DNA of 64,000 bases from Mesostigma viride. Lineage: Eukaryota > Streptophyta > Mesostigmatophyceae > Mesostigmatales > Mesostigmataceae. The translations under genes were made by a program, and so were the position numbers. Positions 20,613-32,732 of this stretch are shown here, piece after piece. Location of the stretch: positions 6,851,609-6,915,608 of the forward strand of contig RPFO01000213.1 in NCBI GenBank assembly GCA_009746045.1, in the 5' to 3' direction. The notes beneath the pieces are model-generated. The model was not told the DNA's origin. It did no database searches and saw nothing but the letters and a program-made list of their open reading frames with translations. How positions within the stretch are numbered: position 1 is the stretch's first letter; each line of letters starts with the position of its first letter.

Positions 20613-21477
20613 AATGGTCCGGTTGTGTGGCATCAGGTTGTGCAGAGGTTAAATGAGGTACATTGCTACAGGTGATGCTCACCTTCTCCTTTTTTTCTAC
20701 TATTTCTACTATTGGCTCGAGGCGTATTTTTCTCGTTTCTCGTTTTTAGTATTAAATCAAAAAAGTATTTTTTGATTTAAAAAAAGTTACCCAGGTAAAG
20801 CTTTCGTGCTGAAGGCGTGGCACGGATGTGAGCTATGTCGTCCGCACACTAAGTTGGGTACTGGCAGTCGGAAACTGTCAGTACGTTAGTCGCAAGCTCC
20901 ATGGGGAGTTGCGACCGGGGCCGGGTTTCGACAACGTCTGCGTGAGGTACGCCGGCGTAACTCACGCAAACGCAAGTGAACAGCCGCAGCAATTCAGCAT
21001 GCCGACATCCGTCACCAAGTGTACCACCGTAGCAATACTGACCTTTGCTGGTATAGCTCACGCCGCCCGGCGCACACGTGGCTTGGAAACAGTCGTGTGC
21101 TCAGGTCAATTAGTGTTGCTGGAGATGGTTGCACGCAAACGCGTGCAGGCGTATGTCTCATTAAAACACACCATATCTAGACATGCATATCTGTTTTCAC
21201 ATGGACCTCATGAAATCACATCATCCCATGAGACGCATTTCTGCATTCACATGTGCTGGGTTTTCTGCTCCAGTTCAGACTCATGAGACTCGCTATCGCT
21301 GTCCACCCGAATAGGGCGTTGCTGCTGCTCCTTGTTATTGCGGCCGTGTACCACTTTCTCATTGAGGGAGTCATCATCCAAGTAATTGTTGCGCGGAGGG
21401 CGTCGCACCTCATCGAGGATGGCGTCCATGACTACAACAGCGCTCGCTCTATGGCACGTGCAATCACATGCAGTGAG
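20613..21477. other. Intergenic region without recognised gene
   Basis: Contains a short palindrome near 20944-20967 (GTGAGGTACGCC...GGCGTAACTCAC). A weakly protein-like, acidic minus-strand stretch lies at 21247-21429 (DDDSLNEKVV, DSDSESHESELEQK). No supportable gene model. Confidence 0.35.
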
Positions 21478-23842
21478 TGGTCACCCAACTTTGGCGCTAC
21501 CATGATCTCAAAAGCAGATTGTGCACGGGCATAGTCCAGGACCCCAAGGTCTTGGCCACCCGGCACCGCCTCAAGCGTAACCGGGACCCATTGCTGAAAC
21601 CGGTGCTCCTGGCCGCCCTTGGGGAGGCCTACGCACATGCTCAGGACGCAGAGGCGGCCCAGTGCATCGCAGATGCCAAGGCCTGCCAAGCTCCCAACCA
21701 GGGCAAGGACATGTGGTACCACCTCCACCGGCTTGGCGGCCGGCGGCAGCGCACCCCGGTGGAGCACACGGGGGACGGCACGGCGCCGGTCAGCCTTGAC
21801 CGCTGGTTGGCCCACAATGTTTCCTTGACAGGTGGGGCTCGCGCCCCTCCCCCGCCGCTTCACCCCGAGACGGCTGCCCGTCTCGGTGTTGCCGGACCCC
21901 CGCCGCCGCCTGCGCCCCCCTCCTCGGCCGCGGACTACCAAGTCCCCGCCTTGCAGGAGGGCTGCCTTGCCACCGACGGCACCGTCCACCCCTTCACTTT
22001 GAAGGAATTGGACGGCGCCCTTGCTCGCCTGTGGTACGATGCGGCGGTCAGTGCCGACCACCTTTCGGCTGAGTTGCTGAAGACCCCTGACCTTGCGGTG
22101 AGGGAGCTTCTGCTGGCGTTCTGCAACCGTGTCCTGCTCTCTGATGAGCCTCCGCCTGCTGAGTGGCAGACGGCCATCCGAGTCATGCTGTACAAGAAGG
22201 GCTCTGCTGCTGACCCCGGTAACTATCGGGGTGTCTGCCTCCAGAGCACCGCGCTGAAGGTCTTCATGCGCATGATGCTGCACCGGCTCCGCGCCGCGCT
22301 GGACCTGGGCGAGTCTCAGATGGGTTTCCGTCTAGTCGTAACACTGTCATGGCTGTGTTTGTCGCGCGCCGGTTGATGGAGGAGGTGCGTCGCCTTTGCC
22401 CTGACAGTTTGCCGCTAGTCTTCATTTTTGTTGACTATATCAAGGCCTTTGACACGGTCCTCTGGGAGGAGTCTTTGGGCCATCCTAGCTCTGGATCGGG
22501 TACCACCAGCGTTTATTGCTGCCATTCGTCGACTGTCTGAGGGCTCACTACCTGGCAGGCAGTAGTGCGGACTGCGGAAGGCACCACCCCACCATTCCCC
22601 CTTCACCACGGGTTGTGGCAAGGTTGTGTCCTGTCCCCATATCTGTTCATTATTGTCGTGGATCACGTCATGCGCCGGGCACGTGCACGCTTTACTGCTC
22701 TTATATAAGGGGTTCGAGCCTGGCTTGGACATCCTTAACGAGCGCGAGCATGGCGGGGTTAGCACTGGCTACCGCCTGGCTGACCTGATTTATGCGGACG
22801 ACACCACCCTCATCGCGCGCCCCGAGCACATTCAGACCTGGCTGGACTGTCTGGGCTTGGAGGCGCGGGCGGTGGGGTTGGAGAGTACTTGTCAAAACTG
22901 AGGCTATGGTGATTGGGGCTTCCAGTAGCCCGCCGCTACCACGGCTGCTAGACGGGACGGAGGTCCCGTTTCGTGATCGCTTTAAACTGCTGGGAAGCAT
23001 GCTTCCTGACACTGCCGCCGATGTGGACACCGGCATCGGCCTGGCCTGGGCTCGGCATCGTTCGCTCAAAACCTACTGGCTCTCGAAGGTCCTCGGCGAG
23101 CACCGCAAGCGCATGCTCCTCAAGGTCCTGGTCCTCATCAGTGGTCCTCACGTATCGCGTCGAGGCATGGACGCTCACGGACACGCTGGCGGCCAAGCTA
23201 AACGGCACGGTAACCAGGATGCTCCGTCAGGCCCTGAATGTCGGGTTTTCCACGCACAGGTCTTTAGAATCTTTGTACCAGGGCATGCCTCGCATTTCGG
23301 ACGAGATTAGACAGTGTAGGATAGCATTCGTAGGACATCTTGCTCGCACCAGCCAGGTGAGACACCGCGCCCTCGGTCTGGCCGGCCCCCAGCGGCTTGG
23401 CCGGCCAGCCAGGGCGGCATATCCTGACCTGCCGGGCCTGGCCCCAAGGACATTCTAAGAAGGTAGGCTGCAAACATGTCATGACCTAGCTACCCACAGC
23501 AGTTGCAGCCTGGCTGACCTATAGAGGTCCCGGCTCAGTTTGAACATCGCATTCACTCCCTCTCTCTTGCTTGGACTGCTATGCAGGACAAGAAGAGGTG
23601 GAAGACCATTGTCCAGGCTCATACGCCCGCCCCTCTGCATGGGCAAGCCCCCTCCCCGGCCCAAGCGGAAGGGGCGCTTTGCTGAGTAGCATAGGTATAG
23701 GTTTTCTAGATTAGATTAGATTAGAGTTAGATTAGTTCGGTTTCGCGGCTTTGTCCCGGCCCCCTCCATCCATCAACGGGAATATGAGCTACATGATCTC
23801 CCAACGGAGTCATGTTATAATTTAATTTAATTTTTAATAGTC
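21478..23842 (+). pseudogene. LINE A, decayed non-LTR retrotransposon (RT part and 3' end)
   Basis: 5'-truncated. Successive frames give a linker, IRVMLYKKGS, NYRGVCLQSTALKVFM, LGESQMGF, then shifted VFIFVDYIKAFDTV (motif A), a decayed motif B around 22618 (LWQGCVLSPYLF spread over frames) and DLIYADDTTL (motif C). After more shifts it shows RFKLLGSMLPD, LTYRVEAWTL and MLRQALNVGFS. At least five frameshifts are needed, so it is dead. It is homologous to LINE B throughout but ends differently: TTTTCTAGATTAG, CATGATCTCCCAACGGAG and a TTTAATTTAA-type tail at about 23842. Confidence 0.85.
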
Positions 23843-24239
23843 CAGACCCCTTCCATAGATAGTACACTCTCCTGCTGAACCATGCAGGAATTTGGTTTCC
23901 TCCTGCCAACCATGCAGACAATTGGCCAGTCTTCATCATATGTGATAGCGTCCTAATAAGGTTTGGCTCGCGACTAATCCTTGCATGATGGTTGAACCAG
24001 TACATGGCTGCACTTCTGGTAAGTTGTACGCATTGAGACAGAACTGATGTGTGAGATTCATGCAACATACTCGATCTATCTCCTACTTTTTCCATCTTCT
24101 TCGTCAATACAATGTTCATACAAAATGTCGAACCCATCTTAATTTTCCAATTTCAGGGGTACCCAAACATGCCAGAAAACTTGGTCTTGTGGCGCTTTGT
24201 ACCCTCCGTAGTTTTAATGCTCGGTGTCTTGCTAAAAAA
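23843..24239. other. No gene recognised
   Basis: AT-rich noncoding sequence between LINE A and an inverted LINE A fragment. Confidence 0.35.
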
Positions 24240-24385
24240 AAATTATAATTAAATTATACCATGCCTCCGTTGGGAGATCATGTAGCACATATTTCTTGAT
24301 GGATGGTGGAGTGGAGGGAGCCGCGTAATCTAACTAACCTAACGCTAATCTATATAGTCTAGAAAAATCCTAACTACTTGCTAAA
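24240..24385 (-). repeat. LINE A 3' end fragment, inverted
   Basis: ATAATTAAATTATACCATGC, CTCCGTTGGGAGATCATG, GCCGCGTAATC and CTAGAAAAATCC match the LINE A 3' end in reverse. A shorter, more decayed relative lies at 25908-25970. Confidence 0.65.
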
Positions 24386-26300
24386 TGCCGACTAGAAAGG
24401 TTCAAAGTCTCCCCGACGTCATCGACCGCGTCATCTTTATCTTGCATGAGCCTCGTCCACGTCCACCTTGCCTTGCATGGCCTTCTGCCTGCACACAAAA
24501 TGCATAATAGGCAACGCTGAAACAAGGAAATCAAGACCATAGACGATCAAACTTCTAATTAGACGGTCGGCTAAAAAAGATTTCTGGATGAAAATGACGG
24601 ACAGTAAAACCGTGGCAGATTCCTAAAACATGGCAGATTATAAACCAATGTCGCGTTTGAGATTATAAATAAACCAATGTCGTGACCACCATGGGCTTCC
24701 TCCTGCATAGTCCACCACTATCCTTATGAATTAAACGGTTGACACTGTCCTCAGCTTTCTTTCATTTCATCGCGCTCTTCTTGATCACGTCGGACAGATT
24801 CACCCGCTAGACAGACTTTGTGCTTATATATTCAACCAGGACTGTGGGAAACTTTGCGAACTGAAGACGTGTTAGAATCCCTGAATGCTTCTGTGTCCCT
24901 GTCGCCCCTGCCAACCACCGCCAGTGGCTTTCCTTGTTGTGGTGCCTGTGCTCTCGCGCGCCGTCGCCCGTCTTGCCTTCGTCCATCATCCAGCTGTTAT
25001 GAAAGACGCGACGCGCATGCATTCGGCCACGGGCCATTCGCTGTCGCCTTTGGATCGACCAAAGGACAAGCACATAGAACTAACTCTAGTAGACTTACGA
25101 AGCAAAGTTGAAATAGTTGCTCGTACAGCAAAACATTCTAGGACCGTAACTCGAGCTACGACGCCAATTAAATTTTCAACGACTTCAGCTAGTACAGTAC
25201 TTTCCGTCGCCCTTGAAACGTTGTCGTACAATACTACACATTTACGCCAATAGAAACTCACCTCCAATAATATATCTTGATGGAGGCATGCACAACGGTA
25301 TGAAAGTGCCAAAAAATTCCCTTATAAGCCCTACGAGGAGCAAATTGAGTCCAAACATGCTAGATATTGGTAGGCAGCATGTCCATGACACCAGTAAAAG
25401 GAATTTGACTTTCCAGAATTTTCCGACATCGGTTGGTCTATTTTTGGCATGTCTATTTTTAGCAACTTTCCAGATTTTAATACAAACAAATACCATTTGA
25501 TATGCAAATAAAGAGCTCTGACCTGGCTGTTTGCATGTAGGCTTATGCTCATATCTACCAACTGTGCACCAGGTCCCATGGTCATGTGACCTCATTAAGG
25601 GGACGGTCCCGGCGCGAATATTTTGGCGCCGAAAAATTCGCGGTATATTAATTTTAAAATACGGTTGGGTCATGGATACTCGTGTAGGATCATGGATATA
25701 CTCGACTCCTCCCATGCATTCGGCAACAACGTAGAGCCAGTGAGTCAGTGGGTGGGCAGGCGAATCCATGACGACGTACGATTGCAGATGATTGAGGATT
25801 CAGGGCTTCTAGGACTACTGTATCTGTACTCCGTGCCCTCATGATAGACAAGGAGAAATGGGCCGCAATCTGCGATAAGTGTACCTTCCTTCATGAGGGG
25901 CATTAATTGATTAATTAATTAATTAAGAACATAACTCCGTTGGGAGTACATGTAGCACATGTATTCCTGAGAAGGGGCGTATGGCTTTTAATACATTCTG
26001 GGCTACTTCTTGCAAGTCTAGGGTGTAAACTACACCTGCTCTAGGTGCACCAAGGGCACCTGCTGACCATGATGTCTCAGAGCTCAATTAAGGCCTGGCA
26101 TGGGGGGCATGCTCCTGTACGTATAATACCAACGAGCCCCGCGGCCCTTTGCTAGAATGCAGGGTAGAAGTCCGCAGGTGGAGGTTATTGCCCCTGAGGA
26201 TATCCGCTACACTACCGCCTCGTCTGCAATTACAGTACACGACAGCTGAGATGAGGATTTTATCCCCCTCAAGTGACTATGTACGGTTCCAAGGGCATGA
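24386..26300. other. No gene recognised
   Basis: About 1.9 kb of AT-leaning sequence. Apart from the short LINE A relic at 25908-25970 I see no exon with convincing splice sites or family match. Confidence 0.4.
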
Positions 26301-26309
26301 TGCATTGAA

Positions 26310-26593
26310 TGAAAGAGTGAGTGCGTGCGTGAGTGCGTGCATGCGTGCGTGAGAGCGTGCATGCGTGCGTGCGTGCGTGAGTGAGTGAGTGAGTGAGTGA
26401 GTGAGTGAGTGAGTGCGTGCGTGAGTGAGTGAGTGAGTGAGTGAGTGAGTGAGTGAGTGCGTGAGTGAGTGAGTGAGTGAGTGAGTGAGTGAGTGAGTGA
26501 GTGAGTGAGTGATCGAGTGAGTGAGTGAGTGAGTGAGTGAGTGAGTGAGTGAGTGAGTGAGTGAGTGAGTGAGTGAGTGAGTGAGTGAGTGAG

Positions 26594-26664
<71 letters not shown>
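26310..26664. repeat. (GTGA)n/(GTGC)n tetranucleotide microsatellite
   Basis: GTGA and GTGC tetramers with one GATC interruption, ending in a pure GTGC run. Open frames on the minus strand (TH/SLTH repeats) are artefacts. Confidence 0.95.
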
Positions 26665-28680
26665 ATCCAATTGCTGCTTTAGTTCCATTGGAGTGAGGGG
26701 CTGCCAGAGAAACATGTTTATTACAAATGCGTGTTAGGCACACGTCCAAGCCATTAGCTAACCTAAGAATCTGCAGTTTCTAAGCTAACTAGGCCACACA
26801 ACAGGGGCCGAAACATCATACCAGTCATAAGGACCTGGGCCAGTCAAGAGGACCTGGGCTTTGTAACATCCTCATGGCAGCAAGGGGGGGTGGGTGGGAG
26901 CTGCAAAGAGGAGTGGTTGTTGCCCCGCCACAACCCTAAGTATCCACCGTCTACCTAGTCGTAGGTGGGGTGGCGGACGCCAGCCCACTGACCAACAGGC
27001 CAGTGGCGCCGCGCCGCCCCCGGTCCACAGGACTGCCCCCGGTCCACAAAACAAATTGGACCCGGTCCGCAGTACCGTCCCCGGTACCCCCCCCCCACAT
27101 CACCGTACCCCCCCCCCTAGTACTGGCTACCAAGTCAGACCTGTCTACTGCGGCCTCCCCTCCCCCTTTGAGACTTCCGCAGGTCATAGATAGAACGAGC
27201 GTGAGCTCACAAAATCCAATTGCTGCTTTAGTTCCATTGGAGTGAGGGGCTGCCAGAGAAACATGTTTATTACAAATGCGTGTTAGGCACACGTCCAAGC
27301 CATTAGCTAACCTAAGAATCTGCAGTTTCTAAGCTAACTAGGCCACACAACAGGGGCCGAAACATCATACCAGTCATAAGGACCTGGGCCAGTCAAGAGG
27401 ACCTGGGCTTTGTAACATCCCGCACCCACTACCTGGCCACTTGGCCGCAAGCTGTCGTATGGCCCAGACTTCTCGTCGCCCCCCTTGTCCCCTGCCGCTA
27501 CCAGTGCTTCCATTAAACCAGGCGGCAATACAAGAGGGAAGCCAATCGTATCCCCGTAGGGACCCCCCACTATGGGGGGGTTCTCACCCATGTGGGCACT
27601 GCCCTCGGCAGCCGCCCCTGCGGGTTCGGCGATTCTTTGTACACCTTTCTTCACAGGCATAGCACCCCCGGCACCCCAATGACGCAGCTGCGTCTGGGAT
27701 CCGCTATCGCCCCGCCCTAACATCCTTCCCCTTCCCCGCTGTGCACCGCCAGTCCCAACAACTCGTCCCCGCTTAAATTACGCGGCAACGACCCCGCCAT
27801 TCCGCCCTGGCCGCCGGCCGCTGTCGCCTCACTTAATACGAAGAAATGTTAGGCTGTTTAGGATGCTGCCCCCCCTGGCGCTGGGGCTGCAGCCCTCCCG
27901 CTCCTGCGCTGGCCTGGGGGCTCGATTCCCCCTTCTTCCCATGCTCGTATAGCGCGCTCATGCACTATTCTTGACGATATTCATTAGCCAGGCCCAGCGC
28001 ACGTGATCCACAACGAAACTTGCCTGGGACGTAATTCCCCTCCGCCTGTAGCTGTTACCACCCGAGCACCACTATTGCCCCGCCTTAGCTGTCCGATCAA
28101 GAGTCACTCCCGCGTCTATCCAGACCCCTCCCGCGAGCTCGGGGTGGCGAGTACAACGGGCGGGCAAAAATAAAACAATCTGGCACTGGCAGCTACCGCC
28201 CGCACTTCGAATGGCAGTTTCTTGGGGTGCTGCCGACCCCCGTCGCGCAGCCGTCATAACCTTAAATTATCCAGGCCCCCGAATGATAATTCGGAGGCCG
28301 GTAGCTGTGATTTACATTCGGCACCGCCATAGCAGTGCACACACGCCGTCAGTGGGCCGTCGACACAGCTGCAAAGAGGAGTGGTTGTTGCCCCGCCACA
28401 ACCCTAAGTATCCACCGTCTACCTAGTCGTAGGTGGGGTGGCGGACGCCAGCCCACTGACCAACAGGCCAGTGGCGCCGCGCCGCCCCCGGTCCACAGGA
28501 CTGCCCCCGGTCCACAAAACAAATTGGACCCGGTCCGCAGTACCGTCCCCGGTACCCCCCCCCACATCACCGTCCCCCCCCCCCTAGTACTGGCTACCAA
28601 GTCAGACCTGTCTACTGCGGCCTCCCCTCCCCCTTTGAGACTTCCGCAGGTCATAGATAGAACGAGCGTGAGCTCACAAA
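26665..28680 (-). mobile_element. Tandem dimer of an unrecognised 1.47-kb element within a GTGC microsatellite
   Basis: Order: A (26665-26871), 27-bp spacer, B (26899-27213), A (27214-27420), C (27421-28366), B (28367-28680). The A copies are both 207 bp and the B copies 315 and 314 bp. This is two A-C-B units in tandem, the first with C deleted. GTGC repeats abut both outer ends. On the minus strand each unit would read B-C-A, and A contains AATAAA followed by the unit end, as in a transcript 3' end. This suggests a non-LTR or SINE-like retroelement inserted into the microsatellite. No transposition enzyme is visible. Confidence 0.55.
27334..27723 (-). CDS. Small open frame in the 1.47-kb element (candidate)
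   Basis: 129 codons on the minus strand starting MLGRGDSGSQ, with upstream in-frame codons rich in Arg-Gly, then GENPPIVGGPYGD, LPPGLMEALV and a PYDWYDVSAPVVW end. The stop lies in unit A, upstream of AATAAA. It is more protein-like than a random frame but matches no family I know. In the first, deleted unit only the C-terminal end survives. Confidence 0.3.
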   Translation of the reverse strand: MLGRGDSGSQTQLRHWGAGGAMPVKKGVQRIAEPAGAAAEGSAHMGENPPIVGGPYGDTIGFPLVLPPGLMEALVAAGDKGGDEKSGPYDSLRPSGQVVGAGCYKAQVLLTGPGPYDWYDVSAPVVWPS

Positions 28681-28838
<158 letters not shown>

Positions 28839-28974
28839 GAGGGAGTGCAAACGGCCAGGGAAATACGCTTTGGATTTGGAGCTCGATTTTGTTTTTTAAA
28901 TCTTCATTATCAATCTGCAGAGGACTTTTACCGGGCATTTTCGGCCAGTGCTTCTAGTAACGGGACGTATACGT

Positions 28975-29109
28975 CAGCCGCTGACGCGTCAGTGTCTGAC
29001 GCGTCCGACTTTTTCGTCCGCACGTCAGACAGCTGACGCGTAAATTTTGGCTGTGCGTCAGTCGACTGACGCATAAATTTTGCCTGCACGTCAGGGGTTC
29101 TGGCTCGCA
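28975..29109. repeat. Palindromic GTCAG...CTGACG modules outside the left inverted repeat
   Basis: Units such as CACGTCAGACAGCTGACGCG with TAAATTTT spacers recur every 31-35 bp. Similar modules lie at 41625-41675, outside the other inverted repeat. They look like dyad protein-binding sites. Confidence 0.55.
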
Positions 29110-29240
29110 CACTCATGAGTGAAACACTCACCCCCGGACCAGAATCAGACCGGGGATCGTCGCCGCACCTGGTTGCGAGCTACTCCGAGCAGGCCGTGGA
29201 CTGCCCTAGCGGCGTATCCAGGCGGGGAGTCTGCGTAAAC
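29110..29240 (+). repeat. Left 131-bp inverted repeat
   Basis: Runs from the palindrome CACTCATGAGTG to GTCTGCGTAAAC. Reverse complement of 41480-41610, same length. Confidence 0.85.
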
Positions 29241-29398
29241 TGCGTAAACCAGACTCCGGGCCTGTAGCTTCCAACGCGTAAAACTCGCTGTCGGCTCGCT
29301 GGCGAAAAGGCGAGGTGGCAATTAGGTAGTGGCGACATGATAAAATGCAGTGAAACAGTGTGCAGCGTCTTCCCGAGTCAGTCCTAGTGCACGCCGCC

Positions 29399-30531
29399 AT
29401 GGATTTAGGAAAAGTTCCAGTGAGGCTGCCAATACCATGGGCGTTGATTGTACGCAGCACCTCGTCCGGTACCAAGCATGGTGCTGCTTCCTTGTCGCTG
29501 TCCTCCTGCCCCGCAGTCGGCTGCTCTTCCTCGGATGGGCCTTCCTTGGATGCGCCTTCCTTGGGTGCGCCTTGCTTGGGTGCGCCTTCCTTGGGTGCGC
29601 CTTGCTTGGGTGCGCCTTCCTTGGGTGCGCCTTCCTTGGGTGTGCCTTCCCCGGATGCGCCATCCTTGGTTGCGTCAACCTCGGTGGAAGAAGCATTGTG
29701 GGAATGCGCAGATTGCGCCATACCAAACGTCCCTCAAGAGGCCGTCTGCATTGGGTGCATGCAACCTCGGTGCATGGTCGAGTGGAAGTTCATTCCGCTG
29801 TCGAGCACAGGCGCTCGTTCTAGCCGTACTTGCCAGAATGTGAAGCACGTGGGGGAGACAGCTAATATGTGGGGGGCGCTGGCTGCGGATGTCATGGAGT
29901 GTGTTCCTGCGTCTTATGCATGCGGCCAAGGTAGTAACACAGTGATCGCCGATGCTGGCACATCTTCCAGCACGGCGTCAGGCAGCGAGGGAGTTAGCGA
30001 AGGAGTTGCCAAGCAGTCCTCGCAGTCCAAGCAGTCCGGCCGGAGGGGCCGCAAGGGCAGGGCAAGGAAGGGCAAGGGCAGGCTGCGGGGAGCCCTAGGC
30101 CAGAAGAACGGCCAGGGAAAGCGTGGGGGGAGAGTTGCCCGAAAAAAGCAGGAGGTAATTAATCTTGAAGTGGTGGTGCCGAACTTCTTTGTATTGAAGG
30201 TCTTTAGTTGTTTTCAATTTTGTAATAAATTTAACGATTCTGCTCTAACGTCGTTGTTTGCATTTTGTTGCATGATGGATGTCCATGAAAAATGCAGTGT
30301 GTGAACATGGAGGGACGATCCAACAGCAGCTCATGCAACCGCGACGAGGGCCCCGGCGACGACGATAACCCCGACAGCGGTGGCAGTTGGGGGGGTCTGC
30401 CTTGGAAACCTGTTTTTCCCAGCTCCCCCACCACAGCCACAGCCACAGCGTTTGATGGCGATTTGCCATCACGGGCCTTGCTCATGATCTTGCTCACAAT
30501 CGGCGGTGTGGAGGTACGTGGGAAGTTTTAG
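29399..30531 (+). CDS. RanBP2-type zinc-finger protein, two exons
   Basis: Start chosen at GCCGCCATGG (29399), 159 bp inside the left repeat. Exon 1 (29399-30154) ends GAG|GTAATT; exon 2 (30298-30531) follows AATGCAG, both phase 0. Order: a Ser-rich N-terminus; about nine 5-residue SLGAP/CLGAP-type repeats from a 15-bp tandem repeat (29535-29655); a RanBP2 finger WECADCAIPNVPQEAVCIGC that fits W-x-C-x2-C-x3-N-x6-C-x2-C; and a basic nuclear-signal-like stretch GRRGRKGRARKGKGRLR. Such fingers bind ubiquitin or single-stranded RNA in known proteins. Exon 2 could instead splice at GAG|GTACGT (30513) to a third exon. The role in the element is unknown. Confidence 0.55.
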
Positions 30532-30779
30532 TACGCGATAGTAATGCTTTTATAACCTCCGTGGATTTAGCTGCACCACTTGGAAAATTGAAGAAGGTTA
30601 GCATTAATCAATATTCTTTTGTTTCTTAATTCACACTCGTTTCTTTCTATAACCTTTTTCCTGTGGGCAAGACACGCGAGTTGATGGTTGGTGTGACGCG
30701 CCTTTGGGTGGGCACCGTGGGGCTCACATCAATTTTTTTTGGCACTTTCAGGCCAAAAAATTATTTGACTGGCTTGCTA

Positions 30780-31150
30780 AAACATGTTGAACCCAGGTTT
30801 TGGGCCCAAGCGAGCACATATATATGGTTGCCGGCTCCGGGAGGACCGGCTGGACCTGGAGGGCCAGCGGGCCCCATGGTCGGCGCGGACCTGGACGTCA
30901 TATTGGCGTCAGCGCTTGTCGGTGGCGCTGACTCGGGCCATGGCTGACATCATGCTCCGCCGTACGCGGGCTGATTTTGCGGTGCAGCAGGGCTATTAGG
31001 TTCCTCCCGTTAGGCGTTTCCATTGGTCTTATCGTAGTATAGAGCTTTGACATGGCTCTGTATATAGGTTTATAGCTGGGCGTTTGCTTTGGTTTGAGTG
31101 ATTTCACTCTGCTGTAAGTAATTATATTTTTAATATATATGGTAGTGTTT
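30780..31150 (+). repeat. LINE C 3' end fragment
   Basis: Encodes FGPK and then REDRLDLEGQ, WSARTW, YWRQRLS, ADIMLRRTRADF and a stop, closely matching the C-terminus of the LINE C copy at 45860-48598. The tail after the stop does not match that copy's 3' UTR. Confidence 0.75.
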
Positions 31151-31905
31151 ACCTGGATTAAACCGGACAACCCTGACAAGGTTAACTGTGACGTATAACA
31201 GCATAAGGTACATGGTATTTGACATTTTGGCCTATGGAGGGGCATGTAAATGACATCAATTGCTATCCTATGGACATGGAAACTTGAACATAAACTGAAC
31301 TATGATGGATGAACATGCTTACATTGACAGGACTCAGTTTGCATCGAGCTTTTGATGTGTTTGTGACGTTTGGCAGCATAAACATCCCATTTTTTTGCTT
31401 TATTATACAATTTTAAATGTATAGAATGATTTCATTTTTAAATGTATAGAATGGTTAATCATTTTAAACCATGCAAAAACTTTACAAGCACGCTTAAGAT
31501 ATGCATGATAGATCATAAAAAAAAGTTGGCTTGGTAAGAAGCTCAATTCGTGACAGAAAAAAGCATTAAATATGACGTTATCACTCGATTTTCATGCATA
31601 ATTAGCAAATCCAATTATCAAATACAGTTAGGTCACATGTTGTACATGATGTTAATTTATACATGTCTGTAGAAGTGGTCATTTCGATGCATAACACATG
31701 AGTTACTGATTACACAAGCTGATTAAATGATAAACAAACACATGCTTAGAGCAGGCACCACCGTGCATCAAGGCGCGCCAAAGAGCAACCAATCATGGCA
31801 GCAATAAGGAGTGAGTCAGAGCACACCACTACATCCATCCATGCATGCATATTGCTGGGGCAGCGCCATGATTGTATAAAACACCACGCCACTGCCTAAG
31901 ACTCC
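31151..31905. other. AT-rich spacer with TATA-like box, no gene
   Basis: Noncoding. TTGTATAAAACACC at about 31873-31886 resembles a TATA box, but no start codon context or exon follows before the minisatellite. Confidence 0.35.
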
Positions 31906-32079
31906 AGCATTGGTGCAGCCCGCTGCCGCTTTATCGTCTGCCTCTCTCTCCTACTTGGGCTGCGCTGGAGGCCTGGCATGTGATCTAGTTGAGTCCTGCG
32001 CTGCTCCATTGTCACTACTTGCAGCAGCACACCCTTGGTCTTGCCCTTCTTGTTCGAGGCCAGGCGCCCATCCGCATGC

Positions 32080-32672
32080 ATGGATATGCATGGGGGGGGC
32101 AGGCATGCATGCGTGGGTGTGAGGGGGGCTGGCATGCATGCGTGTGTGGGGGGAGGGGCTGGCATGCATGCGTGGGTGTGGGGGGGGCTGGCATGCATGC
32201 GTGGGTGTGGGGGGGGCTGGCATGCATGCGTGGGTGTGGGGGGAGGCTGGCATATTCATGCCATGCGTGGGTGTGGGGGGGCTGGCATGCATGCGTGGGT
32301 GGGGGAGGGGGCTGGCATGCATGCGTGGGTGTGGGGGGAGCTGGCATGCATGCGTGGGTGTGGGGGGAGGCTGGCATATTCATGCCATGCGTGGGTGTGG
32401 GGGGGGCTGGCATGCATGCGTGGGTGGGGGAGGGGGCTGGCATGCATGCGTGTGTGGGGGGAGGGGCTGGCATGCATGCGTGTGTGGGGGGAGGGGCTGG
32501 CATGCATGCGTGGGTGTGGGGGGGGCTGGCATGCATGCGTGGGTGTGGGGGGGAGCTGGCATGCATGCGTGTGTGTGGGGGGGGGGCTGGCATGCATGCC
32601 TGCGCGGGTGTGTGGGGGGGCTGGCATGCATGCGTGGGTGTGGGTTGGGGCTGGCATGCATGCATGCGTGGG
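32080..32672. repeat. ~30-bp minisatellite GGCTGGCATGCATGCGTGGGTGTGGGG
   Basis: About 19 units of GGCTGGCATGCATGCGTG plus a G-rich segment, two of them with a CATATTCATGCCATGCG variant. Open frames through it are artefacts. Confidence 0.9.
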
Positions 32673-32677
32673 TGGAG

Positions 32678-32722
32678 GCCAGGTTTTTTAGAGAAAATAT
32701 ATTCTGCCCGCTGCGTGCTGCG
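32678..32722 (+). promoter_or_regulatory. Promoter-like ~43-bp sequence repeated inverted at 39319-39433
   Basis: GGCCAGGTTTTTTAGAGAAA, then ATATATTCTGCCCGCTGCGTGC, lies 11 bases before the ATG at 32733. Two copies in reverse orientation lie at 39319-39360 and 39391-39433. It contains a TATA-like core (AAAATATATTC). Confidence 0.45.
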
Positions 32723-32732
32723 TGGAAGAATA

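Noticed and set aside
20828-21286. 152-codon plus-strand frame
   Set aside because: No family match, overlaps a partly palindromic stretch with similar frames on the other strand.
26207-26749. Minus-strand frames of Thr-His/Ser-Leu repeats, and similar Arg-Ala-Cys-Val frames at 28651-28957
   Set aside because: Tetranucleotide microsatellites without stops.
31951-32691. Cys/His-rich 'GWHACVG' frames in both directions
   Set aside because: Translation of the ~30-bp minisatellite; the real exon starts at 32733.
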